NCBI RefSeq assembly: GCF_020193655.1
Contig: NZ_JADYVE010000021.1
Location: 18,866-82,865, forward strand
DNA length: 64,000 bases
From: Ensifer sp. IC3342
GTDB taxonomy: Bacteria; Pseudomonadota; Alphaproteobacteria; Rhizobiales; Rhizobiaceae
Reading direction: 5' to 3'
The translations under genes and the position numbers were made by a program. Below the pieces are notes generated by a model, which was given only the letters and a program-made list of their open reading frames with translations, did not search any database and was not told the DNA's origin. Shown in pieces: positions 8,926-18,503 of the stretch; within the stretch, counting starts at the first letter, position 1; every line of letters begins with the position of its first letter.

Positions 8926-9265
8926 GCGCCTGGGATGAGGAGAACCGATGGGAGTTCCGATGACAGTTGCGGTCGAGAGCGTACGGCTGAGCGTCGGCAA
9001 TTGTTCGCAGGCAATTGGGCTTTACCGGCCGCTCAAGCGATGTCCGCGGTTCAGGAGAAGCTGTATCCCAAAGAATAGCCGTCGTATCCGGGCCTCGTTT
9101 CGGAGGCTCGCATACCCAATCGCCTGGACCCCGTTGTTCCGACCAGCGCGTCCTGTGTCGGCGCGACGGATGTCCTGCCATTCGGGCGCTGGGTCGACGG
9201 GCGATCCCAGGAACTCCGACCACGAATGTGCGTTTTGGGAGAACAGCAGTCATCGAGGTCCTGCA
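8926..9265 (+). other. intergenic stretch with a short gene remnant
   Basis: A short frame ends near 9078 with QLFAGNWALPAAQAMSAV and EKLYPKE, which looks like the end of a real protein. The preceding in-frame part (from MGVPMTVAVESVRLSV at 8948) is in another frame. I cannot name the family. Nothing else is visible before the FAD-Rieske gene. Confidence 0.3.
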
Positions 9266-10792
9266 ATGAATGCCGAGAACGAACATAGCCGCTCAATTTG
9301 GATGGACCATCCAGGAACCGGCGAGACTCCAGCATTGGCGGGCGATTTGACGGTAGACGTGCTGGTAATCGGCTCCGGCATTGCAGGTCTTTCCTGTGCC
9401 TACGAACTGGTTGGCTCGGGGCATCAGGTGGCGGTGGTGGACCGGGGGCTTTTGGGGCGCGGCATGACTGCCCGCACGAGCGCTCATCTGTCTTTTGAGA
9501 TTGACGATTTTTTCGAGGAACTGCGCTCGTTGCGCGGAGAGGAGGCGTGCCGCCAATATTACGAGAGCCAATGCGCGGCCGTCGACCGCATCGAGGAGAT
9601 TTGCCGGCAGGAAGCGATCGACTGTGATTTTGTCCGGGTCGACGGCTATTTCGTCCCGGCGACGGAGAAGGACGTCGACTACTTGCGCAAGGAGCTTGAC
9701 GCAGCGCACGCCGCCGGTTTCGCGGATGTGGAGTGGGTCGACTCGGGTCCCGCAGCCTGGCGCCAGGGACCGGCGCTGCGCTTTCCGCGCCAAGGCCGAT
9801 TTCACCCGCTGAAGTACCTCGACGGGCTCGTCAGGAACCTGCGAGTCCGGGGTGTCAATCTCTACACCGAGACCTCGATCGTCGGTCTGGAGGAGAAGGA
9901 CGACCGAGTAAAGGCTAAAACCGCCAGCGGCAACACCATCACCGCCGCCCGAGCGGTGGTGGCGACCAATACGCCGTTTCACCTGCGTATTCCCATCCAC
10001 ACCAAACAGGCTCCCTACCGGACCTATGTGGTGGCCGGCCCAATTCCGAAGGGGGCCGCGCCGGACGCGCTCATCTGGGATACGCTCGAGCCGAGCTATC
10101 ACTATGTTCGCCTCCAGCCGGGACATGACAAGGATATGCTGATCGTCGGAGGTGAGGATCACAAGACCGGGGAGGCGGGCGATATGGACGAGCGCCTGTC
10201 GCGGCTCGAAGCGTGGGCACGGGAGTGCTTTCCGGAACTCGGCCCGATAGCCCATAAGTGGTCAGGGCAGGTGTTCGAGCCCTCCGATTACGTGCCGTTC
10301 ATGGGGAAGAGCCCCGGGTACGAGCGAGTCTACATCATCACCGGCGACAGCGGCGAAGGCCTCACCACGGGGGTGGCCGGAGCATTGCTGATCCGCGACT
10401 TAATCGATCAAGGCGCCAGCCCTTGGGCCGCCGTCTATGATCCCGATCGCCTGATGCTGCGCGGCGCGGTCGAGTTCGTGAAGGAGAATGTCGACGCGGC
10501 GAAGCACTGGATGGCGCATCTCCAGGGCGGCGAAGTGTCCTCGCTCGACGACATTCGTCCTGGCGAAGGGGCGTTGATCAAGCTCGATGGCAAGATGACT
10601 GCCGCTTACCGGACCAACGAGGGCGAGCTCAAGCTATGCAGCGCGAGCTGCACACATATGGGCTGTATCCTGCGCTGGAATCCATTCGAACGCTGCTGGG
10701 ACTGCCCCTGCCATGGATCGCACTTTTCGACCGATGGCGAGCCGCTGCAGGGCCCTGCCTTCTCGCCGCTCTCGAAGGTTGAGGCTGGTTGA
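9266..10792 (+). CDS. FAD-dependent oxidoreductase fused to a Rieske [2Fe-2S] domain
   Basis: About 508 residues. A DAO-type FAD domain begins with DVLVIGSGIAGLSCAYEL (GSGIAG at residues 36-41). The C-terminus is a Rieske domain with CTHMGC (462-467) and CPCHGSHF (480-487), supplying two Cys and two His for the cluster. Such fusions pass electrons between a flavin and a Rieske cluster; the substrate is unknown, though small amines are plausible for the DAO fold. The chosen ATG follows the family start; the upstream extension to 8948 is not conserved-looking. It ends VEAG, a little shorter than relatives as I recall them. No signal peptide. Confidence 0.85.
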   Translation: MNAENEHSRSIWMDHPGTGETPALAGDLTVDVLVIGSGIAGLSCAYELVGSGHQVAVVDRGLLGRGMTARTSAHLSFEIDDFFEELRSLRGEEACRQYYESQCAAVDRIEEICRQEAIDCDFVRVDGYFVPATEKDVDYLRKELDAAHAAGFADVEWVDSGPAAWRQGPALRFPRQGRFHPLKYLDGLVRNLRVRGVNLYTETSIVGLEEKDDRVKAKTASGNTITAARAVVATNTPFHLRIPIHTKQAPYRTYVVAGPIPKGAAPDALIWDTLEPSYHYVRLQPGHDKDMLIVGGEDHKTGEAGDMDERLSRLEAWARECFPELGPIAHKWSGQVFEPSDYVPFMGKSPGYERVYIITGDSGEGLTTGVAGALLIRDLIDQGASPWAAVYDPDRLMLRGAVEFVKENVDAAKHWMAHLQGGEVSSLDDIRPGEGALIKLDGKMTAAYRTNEGELKLCSASCTHMGCILRWNPFERCWDCPCHGSHFSTDGEPLQGPAFSPLSKVEAG

Positions 10793-11161
10793 AGTGACCA
10801 TTCTGCCCGCCAATGCAGACCTTGATCTAAGGACAGAGACATACAGCACTCCCAAATTTCAGCGCTCAATGACGCCGTCGAACATGGTATTGCATTCGGC
10901 ATGCATCGATGTCGTCGTCGAGGCGGCGCATCGGCTCGTACGGAAACTGACGCTTCCACTAACAGCAGACGCACCTCTCAACAAAACCGGCTCGCCATTG
11001 AAGGTCGCTGTAACTCTTTGAATCTGCGCATCGAGCTCTCCACAAATCGGGTCCGATTCTCGGGCCGATGTGCTAGCGACGAAAAAGCCCCGCACAATGG
11101 CGGGGCACATCCCGCCTCCAGTTGCCTTCGTTGGGGGCGGGAACGTAGCCTAGAGATGCAG
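10793..11161. other. intergenic region with one terminator
   Basis: No gene is supported here. The only clear element is the terminator at 11081-11106. Confidence 0.4.
11081..11106 (-). terminator. intrinsic terminator downstream of the GFA remnant
   Basis: Stem GCCCCGC / GCGGGGC with loop ACAATG, flanked on the left by five A, so it terminates leftward transcripts. It lies about 55 bp past the end of the GFA-family remnant. Confidence 0.6.
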
Positions 11162-11484
11162 CTACGCTGAGACGCTATCGATGATACCGGCCTTAACATA
11201 AACCCGGCCCGGATGCTGAGGGGAGCTCCCGTACAATGGAGAGCCGCAGTTCGGCAAAAGTGTCGCGTCAGTTCATTGCCGCTGTCTGCAAATCTTCGTA
11301 AACGAGCCAATCTCGCCGCAAATAACGCGAAACTCGCTGACGTCGAACGGGATGTTGACGCCGAAGGCGCTTCCAGTGATTTACGGCAGTCTTCGCAATG
11401 ACAATACCCTCCGGGTCCAACTGGTTTGCCGCACGAAATCCTGACCGCTCCACAAAGACATGTGGCTGTAATCTCTCCCGACAT
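11162..11484 (-). pseudogene. GFA-family (glutathione-dependent formaldehyde-activating-like) protein, frameshifted
   Basis: The start reads MSGEITATCLCGAVRIS, followed by GGYCHCEDCRK, the usual zinc Cys motifs. The middle continues in another frame as AFGVNIPFDVSEFRVICGEI. The end continues as LLPNCGSPLYGSSPQHPGRV and YVKAGIIDS, then stops early. At least two frame changes and an in-frame stop rule out a full protein. Family zinc ligands are still recognisable. Confidence 0.65.
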
Positions 11485-11764
11485 AGTGCAGTCTTTTCCT
11501 CCAGCTTGCATGCTCGGACCTAACATTTTTCCGAATGTCCGCAATGGGCTCAATCGAGCCATTCGCGGTCCTCGTCCGCTACGGCCGCAAGGGGTCGAAC
11601 TCGATCCTACCAGCCGCCAATCCGAACGTCTTGAAAGTCCGCTTCTGTGTCATGCCGGCTGCCGGCCCATTGCGGCCATTCACCTTAACGGATTGAATCT
11701 CGCGAGAGGGGGAAGCCGCCTCCCGGATGACATTCGCTTGGGCGCTTCATCACTGTATCCGGTG

Positions 11765-13009
11765 TTAGGGGTGGGTGTTTAACCGACGCAGGATTTTGTC
11801 GGCCAACAGGGCTGCTTCCTCCGCGATTGCCAATATTGTGCCCGACCGTCGCGAGATCGCGAAAGGCAGTCCGGCAAAATACACACCAGGGACGCTCGAC
11901 GACCCGTTTTCGTAGGATGGCTGACCTTGCGCATCGAGCACATTGGGAACGCGCACCCACTCGAAATCCCCTTTGAACCCGGTGCACCAGATCACGGTTG
12001 TGATCCCCCGTGCGGCGAGATCAATCGATCGGATAGGCGGATTCGGCAGCACCGCGGCAATCACCTCTGCCGGGTCCGGCTCGGCCGGAGGGGCATCGAT
12101 CCCGTTGCGCGCGATGTATTCGTCGACCAAGCTCCGAATCCTGGCGGAGCTCTCGTCCGCATGGCGAACATGCTCTTCCGCCTCGTCGCTGAACGAGAGG
12201 CAGCCGTCGTCGACGCCCGTGAGACGACCGAGCAAGACAACGCCTTGCGCACTGAGGGATTGCAGGCTGATCGTCTGGAGCGCGCCTTGCAGCGGCCTTC
12301 CAGGGATGGATCCCTGTTCAAGTATTTCGCTTCGCGTCACATCTATCAGTCCGGTAAGGACCATCCAGACACTGATGTGACGACCTCGGTACGTCCGGGG
12401 CAGCCGGCCGACCCGGCCGGTTGCAAGAAACACAGTTCGCCCCGCCAGGACCAGGTCCTCGGCAATCTGGCCGCCCGACTGGGCGCTGCCGACCACCAAC
12501 ACGGCGCCACTGGCGAGATCAGATGCGTTGCGATAGGCCGATGCGTCAATCTGGTGGATGTCGGGCGGCAACAAAGCCGAGAAGGGCGGGCGCGTCGGGC
12601 AATTCTGGTTACTGCTGGCGATCACCACATTCCTCGTCCACAGCAGGCCGCGCGGAATGGTCAGCCGGTACAAGCCACCGCTCGCAACGAGGTCGGTCAC
12701 CGGCGTACCCGTTTCCACCGGCAGGCCATGCCGGCCGGCATAGTCCTCCAACAGCGCGACGAACTCGCCGCTTGTCATCGCACCGTCGGGATCGGAGCCG
12801 ATATAGGTATCCCCGGGCATGACTGTTTGGACGTTGGGTATATTTAGACGAAAGGAGTCCCAGCGTTGCGTCCGCCAGGTCTCACCAATACGACCTCGTT
12901 CCAGTACTTTGTGATGCAAGCCGCGCTGCATCAGTGCATGACTGACGCCTAGCCCCGCCCAGCCAGCACCGACGACCACGGCATCAAGGATGTCCGTCTC
13001 GCTTGTCAT
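11765..13009 (-). CDS. flavin-containing monooxygenase-like oxidoreductase (CzcO family)
   Basis: About 414 residues. VVVGAGWAGLGVSHALMQRG is the FAD GxGxxG motif. It is followed by RIGETWRTQRWDSFRLNIP, typical of the CzcO/FMO group, and by the NADPH motif VLVVGSAQSGGQIAEDL. WCTGFKGDFEW and GVYFAGLPF complete the fold. The substrate is unknown. It is not the trimethylamine enzyme: it lacks the Tmm-type SDWGGLWNYTW segment found in the protein at 38185. GGGGGA precedes the chosen ATG; an in-frame ATG eight codons upstream is possible. Confidence 0.8.
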   Translation of the reverse strand: MTSETDILDAVVVGAGWAGLGVSHALMQRGLHHKVLERGRIGETWRTQRWDSFRLNIPNVQTVMPGDTYIGSDPDGAMTSGEFVALLEDYAGRHGLPVETGTPVTDLVASGGLYRLTIPRGLLWTRNVVIASSNQNCPTRPPFSALLPPDIHQIDASAYRNASDLASGAVLVVGSAQSGGQIAEDLVLAGRTVFLATGRVGRLPRTYRGRHISVWMVLTGLIDVTRSEILEQGSIPGRPLQGALQTISLQSLSAQGVVLLGRLTGVDDGCLSFSDEAEEHVRHADESSARIRSLVDEYIARNGIDAPPAEPDPAEVIAAVLPNPPIRSIDLAARGITTVIWCTGFKGDFEWVRVPNVLDAQGQPSYENGSSSVPGVYFAGLPFAISRRSGTILAIAEEAALLADKILRRLNTHP

Positions 13010-13219
13010 TGCGTCCCCCAATGATGAGGTCACCCTATGCTACTTTGTGAATTCGGCAAATAGCCCGCTTGCTGACACGGCTTGGTCTCGCGCGTGACAA
13101 AATCGAGCACGGCAACACTCGGCGGTGCGATGACCAACGTGTCCCAACTCTGCCGACCAAAGCGATTCCCGCTGTCCGCTCGAAGCGGTAATATTGGAGC
13201 ACGGGCGTGGAGTCGGAAT

Positions 13220-14035
13220 TCATGCTTCAGGCATGCCCGACAGGAGCAATCCTTCGAGAACGGGTTCGATCCGGTCGGGAAACTTGGCGGCCTGGCCCGC
13301 ACGAATGCTGGCGACGGTGACCTCGGGGGAGATCGCGAGCAAGTTGGCGAGGTGCCGCTGGGCCTCCTCCATCCGTCCGAGCAGAGCATTGGCTGCAACC
13401 AGCATCCACAAGCAAGGGCTGTATTCGGCATTCGCCGCCATAGATTTGCGCGCCCAGACCAGGGCCTCTTCGTAGTTGCCGCGGACCATCTTGACATGAG
13501 CCAGGCCGGTAAGATTCCAATGAGCGCCCAACCCGTTGGGACTAAGCCGCTCGGCGCGAAGAAAATAGGTGACGGCGTCATCAAGGCTGCCGCAGTGCAG
13601 GTTCGCGACGCCCGCAAAATTGACCACGTCGAGGTTGTTGGGGTTGAAGGCAACTGCTTTGCGGACCAGCTCGAAGCCTCGATCGTATTCCTTGAGGTAC
13701 TGGATCAAGGCGTTGCCACAGATTCCCGCAACGGTCGCGTCGCCGTGGCCATGCGAAAGGGCGCGTTCGATGTAGTTCCGGCAGAGCGCTTGCAGGCCCT
13801 CGACAGCCGGCAGCTTCCAGCCCAGAGTGCCACGTTGCATGAGCAGCATGACTGCCGTTGCAAGATAGGTCGCGTTGTTCGGCTCGAGGGCAATTGCCTG
13901 GTTGATCAGAGTGAGGCCGGCGTGGTTTCGCTCCGGGGTGTCCGCGTAGAAGTTCACCATGGTCTGAAGGTAGAGGTCATATGCCTCGATGCTCTCTAAA
14001 CGAGTTCGAGTCCCTCTCTGTCCGACAGGCGACAT
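13220..14035 (-). pseudogene. C-terminal TPR part of a class III adenylate cyclase-type protein
   Basis: About 270 residues of TPR-like helices (LINQAIALEPNNATYLATA, AVAFNPNNLDVVNFAGVA, ANAEYSPCLWMLVAANALLG), matching in style the C-terminal half of cyclase-TPR proteins such as the one at 61032. The cyclase and membrane part is absent, and the frame begins without a convincing start. I read it as a 5'-truncated remnant. Confidence 0.5.
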
Positions 14036-14053
14036 TCCTGCCTGCCGTCACGA

Positions 14054-14991
14054 TCAGTTCCAAGCCTGCAAAGAGGGCGTTGCTTCATCCTGCGTCATCG
14101 CGCCTCTCATGAAGCGGCCGGGGGGCAGACCGACATGGCGGCTGAAGGCGGTGCTGAAGGTGCTTGCCGAGCTATAGCCGATCTGGCGGGCGACCTCGTC
14201 GAGCGCCATGCCTCCGTTGCGCAGCAGGGTCTTGGCGACGGCCATGCGCCAGGACATGAGGTATTCCATCGGCCGCACGCCGACCATGCGCACGAACCGG
14301 TCGAAGAAGGCCGAGCGCGACATGCCCGCTGCGCTCGCAAGGTCGGGAATGGTCCAGCCGCGTTCGACATCGGCATGCATCCGGCGCAGCGCTGCCGCGA
14401 TCCGGGGATCGGCAAGACCGCGCAACAGGCCGGGCCGGGCCTCGCCGGCAGGCGCCGCCCGAAGCGCCTCGATGAGGAGGATCTCCACCAGGCGTTCGAG
14501 AATGAGGTCGCGACCGACATCCTCGCGCGCCGCCTCCTCGCCGACGAGCCGCACCAGTTGCGTCAGCCGCGGAATGCCACGGATGTGGATCATGCGCGGC
14601 AGGAGCGAGACGAGTAGCGTTGGATCCGGCGAGCCGAAGGAGAATAGCCGCCGAACTGCCGGACATCGGGCGGCCCGTCCTGGCGGCCATAGCGGATTTC
14701 CTCGCTCGATGCTGGGGAGGTCTTGGGGTCGATGCGTTGAATGGGCGCCGGCTCGAAGCCGGACATGGTGAAGGCGGGCGTTGCCGGCAGCAGAACGAAA
14801 TCGCCTTCTTGGATGACGACAGGCGCCTCGCCATCGACGGCAAGACGGCAGCGCCCTTGCGTCACGGCGCAAAAGCCGGGCTGGCCGAACTCGGCATAGC
14901 GCACCGCCCATCGGCCGGCGCCGCTGATCCCTTTCGAGAATACGGCCCGGGGGCGCAAGAGCTGGATCACCTCGGAGAGTGGATCGGGCAT
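14054..14991 (-). pseudogene. AraC-family regulator with cupin_6 sensor domain, single frameshift
   Basis: The N-terminal frame (MPDPLSEVIQLLRPRAVFSK through GRQDGPPDVRQFGGY) is a cupin_6 effector domain. The C-terminal frame begins FSFGSPDPTLLVSLLPRMIH and carries two AraC helix-turn-helix motifs (DLASAAGMSRSAFFDRF and DEVARQIGYSSASTFSTAF). Adding one T near 14647 joins the two exactly, restoring about 310 residues. Otherwise the gene looks healthy, so a sequencing error is as likely as a mutation. It is divergent from the SDR gene at 15090 and probably controls it. Confidence 0.7.
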
Positions 14992-14994
14992 TCC

Positions 14995-15038
14995 GGACTA
15001 TTGCCAATGAATTATGGACTATCGATTGATGATAGTCC
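14995..15038. promoter_or_regulatory. candidate AraC-type operator between the AraC and SDR genes
   Basis: GGACTAT occurs at 14995-15001 and again at 15016-15022, exactly 21 bp apart on the same face of the helix. The inverted copy GATAGTCC follows at 15031-15038, giving an 8-bp perfect inverted repeat with GGACTATC. Direct repeats two helical turns apart are usual for AraC proteins. The first copy lies 4 bp upstream of the AraC start codon. Confidence 0.55.
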
Positions 15039-15089
15039 TGATCATGCAGCTTATACCGATCCCGTCAACATCAAACACGGGAGACCGAT

Positions 15090-15833
15090 ATGAAGACCGT
15101 ACTCATCACCGGCAGTTCGTCCGGCTATGGGCTGGAAACCGCCCGCCACTTCCTTGCACGCGGCTGGACCGTGATCGCCACCATGCGCACCCCGCGCGAA
15201 GGCCTGCTTCCGGCCTCGGACCGCGTCCGTCTTCTGCCTCTCGACGTCACCGTTCCCGAAGGCATCAAGGCCGCGATCGAAGCGGCCGGGCCGATCGACG
15301 TTCTGGTCAACAATGCCGGTATCGGGGTCGTCGGCGCGTTCGAGGCAACGCCGATGTCGCATGTGCGCAAGGTGTTCGAGACCAACACCTTCGGCGTGAT
15401 AGCGATGACGCAGGCCGTGATCCCGCAGATGCGGGCACGCCGGTCCGGCGTGATCGTCAACGTCACCTCCAGCGTGACGCTGGCGTCGATGCCGCTGGCG
15501 GCGGCCTATACGGCCAGCAAGCAGGCCATTGAAGGCTTTACCGGCTCGCTTGCCCATGAGCTCGGCGCTTTCGACGTGCGGGTGAGGCTGGTGGAGCCCG
15601 GCTATGCGCCGACGACGCGGTTCACGGCAAATATCGACATTCCCGTCACCGACCTCATCCCCGAGGCCTATGCGGATTTTGCCCAGCCGATCTTTGCCGA
15701 TTTCGCCAATCCGCCACTGACAACGAAGGAAAGCGATGTGGCCGAGGCCGTGTGGCTGGCCGTGAACGACGCCTCGGACCGGCTGCGCTATCCGGCCGGG
15801 CCGGACGCGGTTGCCCTGGCGCAAGTTGCCTGA
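15090..15833 (+). CDS. classical short-chain dehydrogenase/reductase
   Basis: About 247 residues. The cofactor motif is TGSSSGYGLETA, with NNAG in LVNNAGIGVVG. The catalytic Ser lies in VNVTSSVTLAS, and the YxxxK motif appears as YTASK. Asp in LDVTVPEG and Arg residues after the second strand suggest NADP(H) or NAD(H) without deciding. The start is clear, with GGGAGA upstream. It diverges from the cupin_6/AraC regulator; such pairs are common, and the SDR is the likely target. Substrate unknown. Confidence 0.85.
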   Translation: MKTVLITGSSSGYGLETARHFLARGWTVIATMRTPREGLLPASDRVRLLPLDVTVPEGIKAAIEAAGPIDVLVNNAGIGVVGAFEATPMSHVRKVFETNTFGVIAMTQAVIPQMRARRSGVIVNVTSSVTLASMPLAAAYTASKQAIEGFTGSLAHELGAFDVRVRLVEPGYAPTTRFTANIDIPVTDLIPEAYADFAQPIFADFANPPLTTKESDVAEAVWLAVNDASDRLRYPAGPDAVALAQVA

Positions 15834-15917
15834 CTGGGCGGGAGCCGATCATCATTCCGCATCCGACACACCGACGGCTGCTTGGGCATGCTACATTTCC
15901 AGGCAGTCGCTCCCATG

Positions 15918-17009
15918 TCACGCCAGCACCGAGCCCACGGGGCGGCGGGGTGAGAAGGCAAGCGTCGGTCCGTAGCCGAAGCGCATGACGATATCGGGAC
16001 GCGATCCGCCTTCCCCGATCAGCGTTGCCAGTTCTGGCCGCAGATGCGCAACCTCGACGGGCTGGTTGACGAAGGCGTGCTTGAGGCCGAGCGCCGTCGC
16101 GGCGAGCGCAAAGCGCTGGCAGGCACGGCCGACGGCGATCCAGTGCGCCTTGTCCTCTCTCTCGGCCAGGAAAATCGCGATGCCCGCCGAGGAGTCGATC
16201 TGACGGGCATATTTGTCGTTCTCGGATGCGGCCGTGAAGAACAGGTCGAAGGCAGGCCCGCCAAGAAACTCCGGCAATACGGGATTGCCGCTTGCAGCCG
16301 AGAACAAACCGTCGCCGGAAGCCATCGCGCCATTGGGGCTGAACCGCAGCCATTGCTTCAGTTCGGCCATGAAGGCGGCGTCGGCCATCTGCGCGTCGTT
16401 TCCGGCAACGACCAGATCCCGCACCTTGTTCATCCGTGCCTGGTCCGTCAGAAGCACGACGCGGACGCCCGGCGTTTCGGCGGCCTGCCGCAACGTTTCG
16501 ATATCGGCTGCAGGCGGCGAGCGCCCGTCATAAACGGCGCGGGTGGATTGCCGCCTGGGGATGGCGGCAAGCAGCGGGTTCGAACGGGCCGTAGCCGCGA
16601 TAAAGGAATAGCGTATGCGTCCGTCGCCAGCGTCCGCCTCCAACTCGCCAGGCCGCCCCGACGCCGTCGCGGCGATCAGGAGGTTTTCAGCCGCGCAGCC
16701 GAGGCTGACGAAGAGATGATGATCGTCGGGATCGACGGCAGGGGTTGCCCGCGACAGGTCGGGCAGAATGTCGATGACGCCCTGCTCGACGCGAAACCGC
16801 CAAGGCTGAGTGTTGTGGCTGTTGGCGGCAAGCGTTGCGTAACGGATGACATCGGCAATATCGGAATCGACGCGGATAGGCTCGCGCAGGCGGGTCGCAT
16901 AGTCGTCATAACTGCTCATCGACCCGACCACCGACCGCCAGCCGGCGGCTCCAGCGCCTGCCAGCAGAACTGCGCCGCCCGCGCCTATGAGCATATCCCG
17001 CCTTTTCAT
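15918..17009 (-). CDS. Acg-family FMN-binding oxidoreductase (nitroreductase fold), exported
   Basis: About 363 residues. The N-terminus MKRRDMLIGAGGAVLLAGAG is a twin-arginine-like signal followed by the mature domain. RYATLAANSHNTQPWRFRV is the FMN-binding nitroreductase motif of the Acg family, and IAVGRACQRFALAATALGL is a second conserved segment. AAGGAG precedes the chosen ATG. It is convergent with the SDR gene. Acg-type proteins bind FMN but often lack clear reductase activity; the role here is unknown. Confidence 0.75.
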   Translation of the reverse strand: MKRRDMLIGAGGAVLLAGAGAAGWRSVVGSMSSYDDYATRLREPIRVDSDIADVIRYATLAANSHNTQPWRFRVEQGVIDILPDLSRATPAVDPDDHHLFVSLGCAAENLLIAATASGRPGELEADAGDGRIRYSFIAATARSNPLLAAIPRRQSTRAVYDGRSPPAADIETLRQAAETPGVRVVLLTDQARMNKVRDLVVAGNDAQMADAAFMAELKQWLRFSPNGAMASGDGLFSAASGNPVLPEFLGGPAFDLFFTAASENDKYARQIDSSAGIAIFLAEREDKAHWIAVGRACQRFALAATALGLKHAFVNQPVEVAHLRPELATLIGEGGSRPDIVMRFGYGPTLAFSPRRPVGSVLA

Positions 17010-17188
17010 GCCGGCTCCTTTCTCTGTCCTCTTACGCCTTTGGAGCGACATGCCGTTGACCTCGGTCAAAAGGTCGGCAGTTGAAGGTCGATAGTTTCGG
17101 CGAACTGCGATGACGCTCGGCCGGCAGGATGGGCATGAGCCCGCAATGCGTCCAGCACAGCATGCGTCACGCGTCGAGGGGTGAGGAG

Positions 17189-17688
17189 ATGTCCGTGCCT
17201 GCACAGGATCGCTTCAGCATAGAGGGGCAGGTGAGCCCCGACTTTGAGGTGGTGCGAAAAACCTTCATCGAGAATTTCTCACGACGACATGAGCTGGGCG
17301 GCGCGTGCTGCGTCTTCCACCGTGGCGAAAAGGTCGTCGACTTGTGGGGTGGTACACGGAACAAATCGACCGGTGAGCCTTGGCAAGAGGACACCATGGC
17401 CCTGCTTTGGTCGGCAACCAAGGGCCTTGCTGCAATGACGCTGGCGCTCGCTCATTCCCGCGGCTGGCTCGATTACGAGGAGCGCATCTGCACCTATTGG
17501 CCGGAGTTCGCACAGCAGGGCAAGGAAAGGATCACCGTCCGTCAACTCCTGGCGCATCAGGCGGGCCTGTTTGCAGATGGAAATCGGCTATGCCTATGTC
17601 ACGAGCCAGATGGACCGCGCTCACCGGGGACCCGCGAGATGTCGCGCTGCGAAACGCGGTGTACGCTGTCATTTCGACAGAGCGATAG
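17189..17688 (+). pseudogene. serine beta-lactamase-like hydrolase, internally deleted
   Basis: The N-terminal part has GGACCVFHRGEKVVDLWGG, the catalytic Ser-x-x-Lys in LLWSATKGLAAM, and VRQLLAHQAGLF of the EstB/class C-like group. Directly after AGLFA the sequence jumps to the protein's end (ALTGDPRDVALRNAVYAVIS) in another frame. Relatives are near 400 residues, so roughly the middle half is deleted, including the Tyr motif. Confidence 0.7.
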
Positions 17689-17824
17689 GCAGCGTGGTCG
17701 ATCTGGTGAATGCGGCTGCACGCGACGCGCCTGTTCCCGTCAGCGGAACTGCTCGGACTCGCGACGGAGCCGGAACGCGCACAGGATCGCTACTGCCACG
17801 ATGATCGGCGCGAAAGAGGCGGCA

Positions 17825-17920
17825 GTTGACGTATGTGATGTTGCCTTGAAGATCAGTGGTCGAAATGACCATTACCTTGTTCAGGGCTTCGAGAACTTTT
17901 GCATTGAACGCGTTTTCCAC
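17825..17920 (-). pseudogene. PAS-domain N-terminal scrap
   Basis: About 32 residues (KVLEALNKVMVISTTDLQGN then ITYVN) match the first strand of a PAS sensor domain, as in soluble chemoreceptors. The sequence then loses all similarity. Remnant only. Confidence 0.4.
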
Positions 17921-18293
17921 TTTTCAGCACTTTTCCAAAAAAACGGTTGGTTGGTCGCAAGTTTCTCCTCCTCGTTGTGGGTTATAGGCCGCGCGATGAA
18001 ACATGTAAAACATATACACATGTTTATTGCGGCCGGATGTCGCACGCTATGATGTAGGCCTGCAACGCACCCACGCTATCTATATGCGTATGGTTGTGAC
18101 GCATACGCAAGGTATGTGTTCAGGGAAAGCTCGCTGATGTCGGTCGCGCATTGCGGATCTTGATTGACATTGCCGATAGCCGGCTCGATCAGCGACCAGC
18201 TTCCACGGTCGCTAGGTCGCTTTGACGGAAACGGAGTTTGTGATGACAACGATACGAGGTATGGCACGCCAGCACCGCATCCATTGACATCTG
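17921..18293. other. intergenic, no gene seen
   Basis: Lower GC around 17930-18130. Short frames lack recognisable features. No terminator or repeat stands out. Confidence 0.35.
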
Positions 18294-18503
18294 TTGACCC
18301 GGGGATCGGTGCAGTCGCAGTCTTCAGGATTGCCTGATACGAGTCATGCACAATTGCGCCAGATGCTCAAGCCTGCAAGTCGGATGCCCGAACACGGCAA
18401 CCTCGGGCCTTGGCGCTTTATCGTTCTTACAGGAAGGGCGGGGCTCGCACGAGCCGCGATCTCGCCGAAGTCTATGCTTGGCTGGCTTCTTGTTAACGCT
18501 TAG
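18294..18503 (+). pseudogene. nitroreductase-family N-terminal fragment
   Basis: LRQMLKPASRMPEHGNLGPW then RFIVLTG resembles the FMN-binding start of YdjA-like nitroreductases, where an Arg/Ser helix and the HG-L-PWRF motif bind FMN. The frame stops after about 70 of the expected roughly 190 residues and runs 11 bp into the phosphatase gene. Confidence 0.5.

Noticed and set aside
11765..13009. A second trimethylamine monooxygenase
   Set aside because: It has FMO-type nucleotide motifs but lacks the Tmm-type SDWGGLWNYTW segment and lies far from the amine cluster.
13082..13999. Plus-strand frame opposite the TPR remnant
   Set aside because: The minus strand shows clear TPR-type helices; the plus frame has no recognisable motif.
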